DNA of 64,000 bases from NCBI GenBank assembly GCA_963844865.1, contig CAWJPY010000012.1:124001-188000 (forward strand), read 5' to 3'. The DNA is from CAWJPY01 sp963844865. Its GTDB lineage: Bacteria > Acidobacteriota > Thermoanaerobaculia > Thermoanaerobaculales > Sulfomarinibacteraceae. Numbering within the stretch: the first letter of the stretch is position 1; each line of letters starts with the position of its first letter. The translations under genes and the position numbers were made by a program. Below the pieces are notes generated by a model. The model was given only the letters and a program-made list of their open reading frames with translations, did not search any database and was not told the origin of the DNA. Of the stretch, positions 38,171 to 48,043 are shown in pieces.

Positions 38171-39180
38171 ATGAGACAGCCCGCTGCACGTCCGCGAACG
38201 TGCCGCGTGTCGCCCCCGTGGTTCGCAGCCGCCGCGGCGGTGTCCGTGCTGGCGATGTCGCTGGTGGGATGTGCCTATCTCTTCCGACAGGGCACCATCG
38301 TCTACCTGGCGGCCGAGTCCACCTGGGAGGTGGCGACATCGAGATCGAGATCCGTCGTTCCTTCCTGGAGCGATTCGCCGACCGGATCATCATCGACACC
38401 AGCTTCACCGTGGATGAGGCGCGGTCGACCCCGAACCCGAACTTCGCCGACGGCGACCTGCACTTCGCCGGCCGCACCCCGAACATCGGTCTGCCCACGG
38501 TGGGGGAGATCGCCAACGCGGCCTCCCACCCCAAGGCGGTGATCGTGGTCGACCAGGCAGCGAGGACCGGTGAGCCTCTGCGCGTGCGCGGTGTGTGGAG
38601 AGTGTGGCCGGAGCATGCGGGCACCGAGGACGAGGAGCAGGGCGAGGGGACGGGCCCCGTCCGGTCCACGAACCCGGACCATGTGTTCGAGATCCATCCC
38701 GTGACCTGGATAGGGGACCTCGATCTCCGCGGCACCTTCCATCCCGTGCCCGGGTTCAGCCCGGGCAAGCCCGATCGGGTGTTCGACATCTACCAGCACG
38801 TTCGCTGTCGGTTGCGCGTCCATCCACACACGGTGTCCATCGTCACGGAGAAGGGTCTCTACAACGACGCCGAGTTCATCATGGAGGTCGGCCGGGACCG
38901 CCAACGGGTGGTGCGGGACGGTCGTTTCGTGTGGGCCAGGATCCTCGACGATGCCGGCAAGGTCCTCGTTCCGCGGTGCCGGATGGTGTTCGCCCGAGGG
39001 ACGCCGCCGGAGGCCGCGGTGAGGGGGCTGAAACCCGGGGACCGGCTGCACGTCTACGGGATACCCCGGGTGAGCTTCGCCATCCTGGCGCAGCGGGTGA
39101 GGGGGTACCGTCAGCACCCCGAGGCACTGACCGACAACCTCCCCTACGAGATGATCATCCTGGGCGTCTACTCCGACTAA
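38171..39180 (+). CDS. Conserved lipoprotein of unknown function, one frameshift
   Basis: About 336 residues. The ATG at 38171 follows GGAGAGG. The N-terminus is a lipoprotein signal (AVSVLAMSLVGCAY) with the acylated Cys in LVGC. At about 38326, in a GGGAGGTGG stretch, one base is missing; the remainder (from DIEIEIRRSFLERFADRI) reads in the next frame to the stop at 39180. The mature part is a beta-rich domain with a conserved-looking HPVTWIGDL and FEIH, and no cofactor motif. Function unknown. Confidence 0.55.
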
Positions 39181-39239
39181 GGGCCTCGGGCGGGGGCGAG
39201 CCCCGTGCAACGGCGGGAGGCTTCGGAACACCAGAGGGA

Positions 39240-39305
39240 GTGCCAGGTGCCATCGACGACGGTGCGAGAAATCCTCTCGACTCAGCTGCTGCGGTGCCTG
39301 GCATC
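39240..39305. repeat. Pair of GTGCCAGG-type palindromes
   Basis: GTGCCAGGTGCC (39240-39251) and GGTGCCTGGCATC (39293-39305) lie 41 bases apart in opposite sense between convergent genes. They are relatives of the palindrome array at 35876-36061. Confidence 0.6.
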
Positions 39306-39366
39306 GCCTTCGGGCTGCCCGGCGACTAGGGCTCCGGAGCTACCAGGTCGCCGCCTTCTGATGACC

Positions 39367-40700
39367 TCAGCGTTCCGGGGGCACGGTCAGGTTGCTGGTC
39401 TGCCCGATGCCGGCGGCGATCTCGGGCAGGATGCCCAGGCGCTCGTACACCGGCCGCGCGGCGCGCCGCAGGCGCGGCAGCGCCCGCAGGTAGAGCAGCA
39501 CGGCGACCACGGTGAGCGCACCGCCGAGGCGCACGGTCAGCGGGGCGCCGATGTGCTGCCCGAGCCAGCCCGCCGCCAGGCTGCCGAAGGGCATCATGCC
39601 GAGGAACGCCATCGTGTAGAAGCTCATCACCCGGCCCCGCACGCGCTCCTCCACCATGGTCTGCACGAGGGTGTTCGAGGAGGCCATCTGCAACATCATG
39701 CCGGCCCCGGCGACGACCAGCAGCGGCGCCGACAGCCACACCCACCGGGAGAAGGAGAACGCCACCAGCGACAGCCCGAAGCACGCCCCCGCGATGGCGA
39801 TCAGACGCCCGAGCCCGAGGACGCTGCGCCGGACGCCAGCCACAGGGCCCCGGCCAGAGCGCCGACCCCGGTCGACGCCATGAGGAGGCCGAAGGTGTGC
39901 GGGCCGCCGTGCAGCACCTGCTTGGCGAAGACCGGCATGAGCACCGCGTACGGCATCGCGGTGAGGCTGACGAAGGCCAGCAGCGCCAGGATCGCCCGGA
40001 TGGGGGCGAAGCCGGCCACGTAGCGCACCCCCTCCAAGAGGTCGGCGAGAAGTGGGCCTTCCCTCGGCGGGGCGCGGCCGCCGTGCCAGGCGCATGGCCA
40101 GCAGGGAGGCGATCACCGCGATGTAGCTCATCGCGTCGATGGCGAAGCACCAGCCCTCGCCGACGACGGCGATGAGGACCCCGGCCACGGCCGGACCGAG
40201 GAGGCGGGCGGTGTTGACCATGGACGAGTTGAGGGCGATGGCGTTGGGCAGGTCGGCACGCGATCTCGACCATCTCCACCACGAAGGCCTGCCGCCCCGG
40301 CGTGTCGAAGGCGTTGATCATGCCCTGGAACGAGGGCGAGGACGACCATCTCCCAGACGGTGATGATGCCGCTGATGGTGAGCGCGGCCAGCGCCGCCGA
40401 CTGCAGCATGGCCAGCGTCTGGGTGACCAGCAGCAGCCGGCGGCGGTCAGTGCGGTCCACGAGCACGCCGGCCACCGGCGCGAGCAGGAAGGTCGGGATC
40501 TGGCCGGCGAAGCCGACCACGCCGAGCAGCAGCGCCGACCCGGTGAGCCGGTACACCAGCCAGCTCATGGCGACCCGGGTCAGCCAGGTGCCGACCAGGG
40601 AGGTGCCCTGGCCGAAGAAGTACAGCCGGTAGTTGCGGTGGCGCAGGGCCCGGCCCATGGCCGTGGCCAGGGAGCGGGCGCGTTCCGCGAGGGGCGGCAT
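39367..40700 (-). pseudogene. MFS exporter (EntS-like MFS_3), several frameshifts
   Basis: Pieces of one transporter of about 430 residues are spread over three frames: the first four helices (NYRLYFFGQGTSLVGTWL, then DRTDRRRLLL), a middle segment (FDTPGRQAFVVEMV, then AIDAMSYI) and the C-terminal helices with MSFYTMAFLGMMPFGSLAAG. Frame changes fall near 40340, 40265, 40060 and 39830. The intact protein would belong to the MFS_3 group of siderophore and small-molecule exporters. At least four breaks argue for a pseudogene, or for unusually poor sequence accuracy here. Confidence 0.7.
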
Positions 40701-41011
40701 GAGCGGATCATACCCGTCGCGGCGACGGCACGCCCTTCTGATAGCGTCGCGGTAGGCATTGGGAATTAGGTGCGATTCCGTCTCTGCAGCGGGAGCGGCG
40801 CGGGAGTAGAATCAGTGCTTGTGAAGCAGTGCACTTGCCCCCCCCGGCCGGCCGGGACCCGTCCTCGAGCGGCGACCGCCTGCGCCCACCGACCCTCGAG
40901 CCTCGGGCCGCGTGGTGCGTGCCGAGCCGCGGCGCCGGGGACCCCGACGGCGCCGGCCGGGCGGAGAGCCCCGTCGGTGGTGAGGTGCGGTCCACTAGGA
41001 GAGGCGGTGCC
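40701..41011. other. Intergenic region before the histidine kinase operon
   Basis: 311 bases between divergent genes. No coding character is seen. The sequence TAGAAT (about 40806-40811) could be a -10 element, but no matching -35 is present. The ribosome site AGGAGAGG for the kinase lies at about 40998-41005. Confidence 0.4.
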
Positions 41012-42569
41012 ATGAACCCCGGGCCGGTGACCGGCGCCGCGGTCGGAGCCCACTCCGACGCCGCCGTCGAGGATCCCGGCCTGGCCACCCAACGGGCCAT
41101 CCTGGAACGTCCGGCGATCAGCATCCGGACCCGCATCGCGGGCGGCTTCGTCCTCCTGTTCCTGTTCATGGCCGCCATCACCGGCGCCGCGGTCGTGTTC
41201 GTCTCCAACGTCACCCAGAAGATGCACTTCCTGGAGCGGGCCGGGAGCTACCTGTTCGAGATCCAGCAGGCCCGTCGCTTCGAGAAGAACTTCTTCCTCT
41301 ACGGCACCAATCTCGAGGACGCCCTGGCCAATATCCACACCGCCGAGTCGGAGCTCGAGCGGATCGCGGACCAGGCCTGGCCGGGGATCTCGGACGCTAG
41401 GTACACCAGCATCATGGACGGGCTCACTGCGTACGAGGACCTCCTGTACGAGCTGCGCGCGCTGCGCGATGGAAGGGGGCGCCAGGGCGGCCGGCGAGCG
41501 GCGCACTATCGAGGCCAGGTTGCGCAAGGCGGGGGCGCGGATCCTGTCCGACGCCGAGGAGATGAACGACCAGGAGCGGATCGCGATGCACGCGATGCTC
41601 CATACGTCGATGTTGGGCGCGGTGGGCTTCTTGGCGCTGATGGTGGTGGTCATGGCCCTCGTCGGCGTGCTGCTGTCGCGGGCGGTCGTGGCGCCCCTGG
41701 GCCGCTTCGTCGCCTACGCCCGGCGCATCGGCGACGGCGACTACTCCCCGGTGACCCCGATCCGCCGGTTCCGGGACGAGTTCTCCGACCTGGCGGTGGC
41801 CTTCAATACCATGCTGCGCCAGCTCCAAGAGCACCAGGAGCAGCTCCTGCAGGCGGGCAAGATGGCGGCAGTGGGGACCCTGACCTCGGGCATCGCCCAC
41901 GAGCTCAACAACCCCCTCAACAACATCGGGCTCACCACCGAGGCGCTCATCGAGAACCTGGAAGACTACTCTCCGGAAACCAAGCTCAAGATGCTCAACC
42001 AGATCGACACCCAGGTGGAGCGGGCCTGCGCGACGGTGCGCAACCTCCTCGACTTCACCCGCAAGGACCAGCCGGTGTTCACCACGGTGGCGGTGAACGA
42101 CGCGCTGCGGTCCACCCTCAACCTTCTCGGCAACGAGCTCTCCCTGGGGCAAATCGAGCTCGAGCAGGATCTCGGTGAGGACCTGCCCCTGGTGGCGGCC
42201 AACCCGCGCCACCTCCAGCAGCTCTTCCTCAACCTGCTGCTCAACGCCATCGACGCCATGCCCGAGGGGGGCCCGCTCAGCATCCGCACCTTCCTCGACG
42301 AGGACGGCTCGGTGCGGATCGACGTCGCCGACAGCGGCGTCGGCATCCCTCAGGAAAACCTGGACAAGATCTTCGATCCCTTCTTCACCACCAAGGAGCC
42401 GGGGCGGGGCACCGGCCTCGGCCTGTCGGTGAGCTTCGGGATCGTGGAGCAGCACGGCGGCCGCATCGCGGTGCAGAGCAAGCCCGGGGTGGGCACGACC
42501 TTCTCCGTGTCGCTGCCGCGCGCCACCGACCAGCCCTCGAACCGATCGGAGGAGACACGGCGACCATGA
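41012..42569 (+). CDS. Membrane sensor histidine kinase with HAMP domain, one frameshift
   Basis: About 519 residues. A first transmembrane helix (about 43-67) is followed by a helical periplasmic sensor, a second helix, HAMP, HisKA and HATPase. The phospho-accepting His is encoded at 41898-41900 (SGIAHELNNPLNN), with the N box LLNAIDAMPEGG, G1 DSGVGIP and GTGLGLS. One extra base near 41475 splits the sensor domain. It is the first gene of an operon: its stop overlaps the TauE/SafE start (ATGA), and two receiver domains lie downstream. The sensor's own ligand is unknown. Confidence 0.8.
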
Positions 42570-43493
42570 GCTTTTCCCTCTTCCTTCCCATCGCCGGCAA
42601 CGCGGTCAACATCTTCCTGCTGCTGTCCCGGGGTGCGTGGTGGGCATCCTGTCGGGCCTCTTCGGGGTCGGCGGTGGCTTTCTCATGACCCCACTGCTGA
42701 TGATGATCGGCATTCCGCCCACGGTGGCCGCGGCGTCCGACTCCAACCAGATCGTGGCCGCTTCGGCGTCCGGCACCTACGCCCACGCCAAGGCCGGCTC
42801 CGTGGACTTCAAGATGGGCGGTCCTGCTGCTGATCGGCGGCGTGGCCGGCGGCTCGGTGGGCGTGATGCTGATCAAGCTGCTGCGCGCCATGGGCCAGGC
42901 CGACTTCTTCATCGCCGTCACCTACGTGGTCATGCTGGCGGGGATCGGCAGCTACATGTTCTTCGAGAGCCTGGGTGGGCTGCGCGGCACGCGGCGCGAC
43001 CTCGACGAGGGCGCCTCCGGCCCTCCTTCTACGCCCGGATCGTCGCAGCCTGCCCTGGAGGATGGACGTTCGCGCGCTCCAACGTGCGGACTGTCGGTGC
43101 TCATGCCCCTGGTGCCTCGGCGTCCTGGTGGGCGCGCTGGCCGCCATCATGGGGGTGGGCGGCGGCTTCATCATGGTCCCGGTCATGGTCTACCTGCTCC
43201 GCATGCCCATGCACGTGGTGGTGGGCACCAGCCTCTTCCAGATCCTCTTCACCTGCATCAACGTCACCGTCCTGCAGGCTACGGTCAATCACACGGTCGA
43301 CTTCCTGCTGGCCCTCATCCTCCTGGTGGGGTCGGTGATCGGCGCCCAGATCGGTGCGCGGGCCAGTCGGCGCCTGAACGCCGACCAGCTCAAGATCCTG
43401 ATGGCCATCATCGTCCTGGTCGTGGCGGTGAAGATGTGCCTCGCCCTGGTGCTCACCCCCGACATCCTGGTGACCTACAAGGGAGGGCATTGA
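42566..43493 (+). pseudogene. TauE/SafE family permease, several frameshifts
   Basis: A sulfite/organosulfonate exporter-like membrane protein of about 309 residues. Both repeats of the family signature survive (GLFGVGGGFLMTPLL and AIMGVGGGFIMVPVM), and the C-terminus (NADQLKILMAIIVL) is intact. Reading requires frame changes near 42630, 42822, 43020 and 43113. The start ATG overlaps the kinase stop. Given the intact neighbours on both sides in the same operon, sequence error should be considered before calling it dead. The substrate is inferred from the family only. Confidence 0.7.
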
Positions 43494-43495
43494 TC

Positions 43496-44281
43496 GTGCG
43501 CGGCCGCGTCCTCCTCGCCGTGACAGCCCTCGTCCTCCTGTCCCTCCCGGTGGCGGCCCAGGAGCCTCCGGGCGGTCCTGCAGCCTCCCTCGAGTTGGAG
43601 CCCACCGCCATTCCGGTGGACGTCTTCCACAACGGCGCCCGATTGCGAGTGCAGGGGGAGGTTCCCGTCGGGTACGAGATCGCCGTGGTCTGCCGAGGGG
43701 TGGACGACACCGTGGAGCTGACGAAGAAGGGCAAGCTGCTGGGCTTGCTGTGGATGAACGTTGGCGAGGCGACGCTCGAGCACGTGCCCGCGCTGTACCA
43801 GGTGAACACGGTGCACTCGCTGAAGGAGATCGCTCCCCCGGACGTGCGGCGGGCCCTGGGGGTGGGCTACGACGCCCTCGAGGCACGGGTGACCAGCGAC
43901 CAGGAGGCCGGAGAGCAGAGCCGTCTGTTTGGCGAGCTCGTCAAGCTGAAGGAGCGGGAGGGGCTTTTCGCTACCCGCGAGCACGCGGTCCAGAGGACGG
44001 ACCACGGCGCCGGGGAGGCCGCCATCGCGACCACGTTCACCATCCCGGCGCGGGCTCCCTTCGGCTCGTATGAGGTCGTGCTCTTCGGCTTCCGCGACGG
44101 CGTCGGTCGCAAGCTGGCCACGGCTCAGGTCGGCGTCCACCCCGTCGGTCTGGTGGCGTTCATGTCGTCTCTGGCCCGGAACCACGGGCTCGCCTTCGGG
44201 CTGCTGGCCGTGGGGGTGGCCATCGCCATGGGGCTCCTCACCGGGGTCATCTTCGGCCGCGGTTCGAAGAAGGTACATTAG
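43496..44281 (+). CDS. TIGR02186-like periplasmic membrane-anchored protein
   Basis: A 261-residue protein with a signal peptide (LLAVTALVLLSLPVAAQ), a beta-rich periplasmic domain and one C-terminal transmembrane helix (about 234-255). It resembles the TIGR02186 family, whose genes often follow TauE/SafE permeases. The opening LEPTAIPVDVFHNGARL is typical. It may form a complex with the permease as an outer-face subunit. The GTG at 43496 is chosen with GGGAGGG upstream; a TTG at 43490 is the alternative. It starts 3 bases after the permease stop. Confidence 0.7.
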   Translation: MRGRVLLAVTALVLLSLPVAAQEPPGGPAASLELEPTAIPVDVFHNGARLRVQGEVPVGYEIAVVCRGVDDTVELTKKGKLLGLLWMNVGEATLEHVPALYQVNTVHSLKEIAPPDVRRALGVGYDALEARVTSDQEAGEQSRLFGELVKLKEREGLFATREHAVQRTDHGAGEAAIATTFTIPARAPFGSYEVVLFGFRDGVGRKLATAQVGVHPVGLVAFMSSLARNHGLAFGLLAVGVAIAMGLLTGVIFGRGSKKVH

Positions 44282-44313
44282 GGGGAGGGAAGCGGGGTTC
44301 GATCGAGGTTGGG

Positions 44314-47298
44314 TTGCGCATCCTGAAGAAGCTGCGACGGCTCGGCGAGGGCAAGGACGAGCTGGCTCTGCTGCGGGAGCGGTTCGCCCAGTTCCGGGAC
44401 CTGGTGGAGAAGAACAACCGCGTCCTGGAGCTGATCGCCGACGCGGGCGAGATGCTCGGCGGCGAGTACGTCTTCGACAGCCAGTACCTGAAGACCCTGG
44501 CGGCCAACCTGGAGAGCGCGGTGCGCAGCGTGGTCTTCGACCTCAACGGCGTGACCGGGGGGCGCTACCCCGCCCTCGCCGACACCCTGAGGAAGATCGC
44601 CGACGACGTCCAGATGATCCTGGAGTCCAGGGTGGTGGTGCCCAGGACCGACTACGTGATCCCCCTGGAGCGCCTGGCCGAAGACTCCACCGACGTGGCC
44701 GGCGCCAAGATGGCGCGACTGGCGGTCATGGGCCGCCGGCTGGGGTGCCGGGTGCCGGCGGGGTTCGTGATCTCGACCTACGCCTGCCAGCAGCTCCTGG
44801 TCGAGTCGGGGATCGACGCCTTCGTGGAGCGCCGCTTCGCCCCGGGAGAGAACGTTGGCGAGGAGGAGTTCGAGGAGATCGCCGACGAGCTCACCCGGAG
44901 GGTGCGCGCCCTGCGCATGCCCCGCGATCTCCGTCGCGCCATCACCCGGGCCGCGAACCGGCTCGGCAAGCTGTCGGGGGGCGCCACCCTGGCGGTGCGC
45001 TCGAGCGCCCTGGGGGAGGACAGCGAGCTCAGCTTCGCCGGACAGTTCACCACCATCCTCGGGGTGATGCCGTCCGGCGTGGTCGATGCCTACAAGGAGG
45101 TGGTGGCCAGCCTGTACTCGGTGCGGGTGATGCAGTACCGGATGAGCCACGGCCTCCACCCGGCGCGCGGCCTGATGGGTGTGGGGTGCCTGTGCATGGT
45201 GCCGGCCCGAGCCGGCGGAGTGCTGCACAGCGTGGATCCCATCCACCCGGAGCTGGACGTCATGGCGGTCGCCGCCGCCCGCGGGCTGGGCAAGACGGTG
45301 GTGGAGGGTTCCGGACCCGTGGACCGTTTCGAGGTCTCCCGCCGTCCGCCGCACGACGTCGTGTCGCGCACCCTGGCCAGGAAGGAGCAGATGCTGGTCC
45401 CGACGGGCGCAAACGGCGTCGAGCTGGTGGGGGTGAGTGCCGACGAGCAGGAGCGGCCCGCCCTCAGCGAGGGCCAGCTGGCGACGTTGGCCGCCACCGC
45501 CGTCCGCATCGAGAAGTACATGAAGTGCGCCGTGGATGTGGAGTGGGCGATCGACGACCGGGGTGGCCTGGTGATCCTCCAGGCCCGCCCCCTCAGGATC
45601 TCGTCTCACGCCGTCACCCTGCCCGGCGACATCACCGATCAGGTCCGCGAGGCCGAGGTGCTCCTTCGGGACCGGGGGGCGGTGGCGTGCAACGGGGTGG
45701 GCCACGGTCGGGTCCACCTGGTGCGCGAGGACGATACCCTCGCCAATCTCCCGGAGAACCCGGTGCTGGTGGCGAGGACCTCGAGCCCCCGCCTGGCGGC
45801 GGTGCTCCCGGGCGCCGCGGCGGTGGTGACCGACGTGGGGACCTCCACCGGCCACCTGGCGGCCATCGCCCGCGAGTTCCGGGTGCCGAGCATCGTCGAC
45901 ACCGGCGTGGCCACCGAGGTGCTCTCCGACGGGGAAGAGGTGACGGTGGACGCGGAGTCCAACGTCATCTATCGCGGCCGCGTGAAGGCGCTGCTGGACC
46001 ACCAGCTCCTGCGCAGCTCGGTGTTCGAGGAGTCCCACGAGTACCGGCTGCTGCGCCGGATGCTCAAGAAGGTGGCGCCCCTCAACCTGAGGGACCCGCA
46101 GTCGCGGGACTTCGCGGCCGCCAACTGCACCACCTATCACGACATCGTGCGCTTCGCCCACGAGATGGCGGTGCGGGAGCTCGGCGAGGGCTACTGGGTG
46201 GAGCCGTCCACCCGCAACCGGTACGTGCGCCGGCTCGAGCTGGACCTGCCCCTGGACCTGGTGCTCATCGACATCGGTGGCGCCCTCGAGCCGGGGCTCG
46301 CGGAGCAGGGCGCGGTCCCCGTGGAGGCCGTGCACTCGGCGCCGTTGCGGTCCGTTCTGGCCGGCCTCACCGCAAAGGGCGTGTGGATCACGGCCCCGGC
46401 GCGCATGGACGCCAACGCCTTCATGGCCAGTGCGACCCGCTCCGCTCCCTGGTTGGGACCGGCCGCGACCCGTCCCGGCATCAACCTGGCCATCGCCTCC
46501 TCGGAGTACCTCAACCTCAGCCTCCGGCTGGGCTTCCACTTCAACATCGTGGATGCGTACATCGGCGCGGCCCGCAACGACAACTACATCTACTTTCGCT
46601 TCACCGGCGGCGTCACCGAGCTCACCCGCCGCTCCCGGCGGGCCGCGCTGTTGCGGCGGCTCCTGGAGCAGCACGACTTCCTGGTGGAGGCCAAAGGGGA
46701 CCTGGTGGTCGGCCGCATCAAGAAGATCTCGAACGAGGCCATCTCCAGCCGCCTGGAGATGATCGGACGGCTCATCGGCTTCACCCGCCAGCTCGATATC
46801 CTGCTCGATGACGACGCCGTCGTCGAGCGTTGCTATCAGAGCTTCATGGAGGGGCGGTACGATCTCTTCAGCGGGCGGACGTCCGGGGACGACAACGAGG
46901 AGGCAGGCATGGCGAAGCAGACCGATGTGCTCATCATCGACGATGAAGAGATCGTGTGCGAACGGCTGAGGGAGCATCTCGAAAAGGAGGGCCTGGCGGT
47001 GGAGTCCTTCACCCAGAGCGACAAGGGCCTCGCCAGGGCGGCGGAGAAGTCGTTCGACGTGGTGGTCACCGACCTCAAGATGAAGGCCCCGGACGGGCTG
47101 GACGTGCTGCACGAACTGCGCACGACCAGCCCCGGCACCCAGGTCATCATCATCACGGGCTACGGCAGCATCGAGTCCTTCAACGAGGCCCAGTTCGGCG
47201 GCGCCTTCGAGTTCGTGCCCAAGCCCTTCAAGCTCGAGCAACTCGCGGCGCTGGTCAAGAAGGCCGGCAAGCGGGCCGCCCGCGTCAAGGGCCGATGA
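44314..47298 (+). CDS. PPDK/PEP-synthase-like phosphotransfer protein fused to a receiver
   Basis: A 994-residue protein. Residues 1-120 are helical. About 127-430 form a pyruvate-phosphate-dikinase-type ATP-grasp domain (AVRSSALGEDSELSFAGQF; ending LVILQARPL). About 455-560 form the swivelling phosphohistidine domain with His514 (TSTGHLAAIAREF). The C-terminal PEP/pyruvate barrel of true PPDK or PpsA is absent and replaced by about 300 unassigned residues. From Met866 a full receiver follows (LIIDDEE, Asp920 in VVTDLKM). An ATP-driven phosphohistidine that could feed signalling is inferred. The TTG at 44314 follows GAGG. Confidence 0.75.
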   Translation: MRILKKLRRLGEGKDELALLRERFAQFRDLVEKNNRVLELIADAGEMLGGEYVFDSQYLKTLAANLESAVRSVVFDLNGVTGGRYPALADTLRKIADDVQMILESRVVVPRTDYVIPLERLAEDSTDVAGAKMARLAVMGRRLGCRVPAGFVISTYACQQLLVESGIDAFVERRFAPGENVGEEEFEEIADELTRRVRALRMPRDLRRAITRAANRLGKLSGGATLAVRSSALGEDSELSFAGQFTTILGVMPSGVVDAYKEVVASLYSVRVMQYRMSHGLHPARGLMGVGCLCMVPARAGGVLHSVDPIHPELDVMAVAAARGLGKTVVEGSGPVDRFEVSRRPPHDVVSRTLARKEQMLVPTGANGVELVGVSADEQERPALSEGQLATLAATAVRIEKYMKCAVDVEWAIDDRGGLVILQARPLRISSHAVTLPGDITDQVREAEVLLRDRGAVACNGVGHGRVHLVREDDTLANLPENPVLVARTSSPRLAAVLPGAAAVVTDVGTSTGHLAAIAREFRVPSIVDTGVATEVLSDGEEVTVDAESNVIYRGRVKALLDHQLLRSSVFEESHEYRLLRRMLKKVAPLNLRDPQSRDFAAANCTTYHDIVRFAHEMAVRELGEGYWVEPSTRNRYVRRLELDLPLDLVLIDIGGALEPGLAEQGAVPVEAVHSAPLRSVLAGLTAKGVWITAPARMDANAFMASATRSAPWLGPAATRPGINLAIASSEYLNLSLRLGFHFNIVDAYIGAARNDNYIYFRFTGGVTELTRRSRRAALLRRLLEQHDFLVEAKGDLVVGRIKKISNEAISSRLEMIGRLIGFTRQLDILLDDDAVVERCYQSFMEGRYDLFSGRTSGDDNEEAGMAKQTDVLIIDDEEIVCERLREHLEKEGLAVESFTQSDKGLARAAEKSFDVVVTDLKMKAPDGLDVLHELRTTSPGTQVIIITGYGSIESFNEAQFGGAFEFVPKPFKLEQLAALVKKAGKRAARVKGR
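46897..46911 (+). promoter_or_regulatory. Internal ribosome site at the receiver boundary
   Basis: GAGGAGG lies just before an in-frame ATG (46909-46911), exactly where the receiver domain of the long PPDK-like protein begins. It could allow a separate 129-residue receiver to be made from the same frame. Confidence 0.5.
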
Positions 47299-47401
47299 TC
47301 CGGCGCAGCGCGCCCCGCCGTGACCCGGCGACGGGTCCGCCGCGGGGTCGATCGTCTGGAGCCGCCGGGGCCGGCGCCGCGGCGGTCAGGAGACGTCAGC
47401 C

Positions 47402-47791
47402 ATGAAGACCAAGAAGAGGGTCCTCGTTCTCGACGACGAGGCGATCGTGTGCGAGCGGCTGCAGCCGGCCCTGGAGCGGGTGGGGTTCATCGTCGAGACC
47501 TTCACCGACAGCCAGGCGGCCGCGGACCGCGTCGCGCAGCAACGCTTCGACATCGTCATCACCGATCTGAAGATGCAGAAGCCCGACGGTCTCGACATCC
47601 TGCGCTTCGTGCGCGAGCAGTCCCTGGACACCAAGGTCATCGTGATCACCGGCTTCGCCACCGTGGAGACGGCCCGCGAGGCGCTCAAGAGCGGGGCCGT
47701 GGACTTCCTGGCCAAGCCGTTCAAGATCAGCCAGCTCCGTGACCTCGTGCTGCGCATCTCCGGCTCCGAGGGCGAGCCCGCCGACGGCTGA
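47402..47791 (+). CDS. Stand-alone response regulator receiver
   Basis: A 129-residue single-domain receiver. The acidic pocket (LDDE, residues 10-13), phospho-acceptor Asp55 (VITDLKM), Thr in VITGFA and Lys in LAKPFK are all present. It is strikingly similar to the receiver fused to the preceding PPDK-like protein (both read EEIVCERL/EAIVCERL and DLKM), which suggests duplication. There is no output domain, so it probably passes phosphate or binds a partner. Last gene of the 41-47.8 kb operon. Confidence 0.88.
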   Translation: MKTKKRVLVLDDEAIVCERLQPALERVGFIVETFTDSQAAADRVAQQRFDIVITDLKMQKPDGLDILRFVREQSLDTKVIVITGFATVETAREALKSGAVDFLAKPFKISQLRDLVLRISGSEGEPADG

Positions 47792-47886
47792 CGCCTCCGC
47801 GGCGGCAGCCGCGCTCAGGCGCACCCGATGCGAGAACTCTCGCAGCGCGCGGTGCTGCCGATGCGCTCCCCGAGGTTGCCACCGCG

Positions 47887-47945
47887 GACACTTTCCCTGT
47901 CCCCACGCGATGTGCGGCCGGTACACGTTGCTCCGGGAAAGTGTC
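47887..47945. repeat. 11-bp inverted repeat GACACTTTCCC / GGGAAAGTGTC
   Basis: GACACTTTCCC (47887-47897) and its exact complement (47935-47945) are 37 bases apart, between the operon end and the convergent Nudix gene. The arms resemble REP-type elements. Words of the CAGCGATCAG family follow in reverse orientation at about 48005-48045. Confidence 0.65.
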
Positions 47946-48043
47946 ACCAGTGGCACGCCCGAGGGAGGTGCAGTTCTGTCCAGCGCTGGTGTGCACGCGA
48001 GGGGGGTGCCGATCGCTGTCACTGATGGCCGCCGCTGTGGCAG

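Noticed and set aside
44070..46811. A 913-codon plus-strand frame
   Set aside because: It is a shifted reading of the PPDK-like gene, very rich in Arg/Gly/Pro, with no motif.
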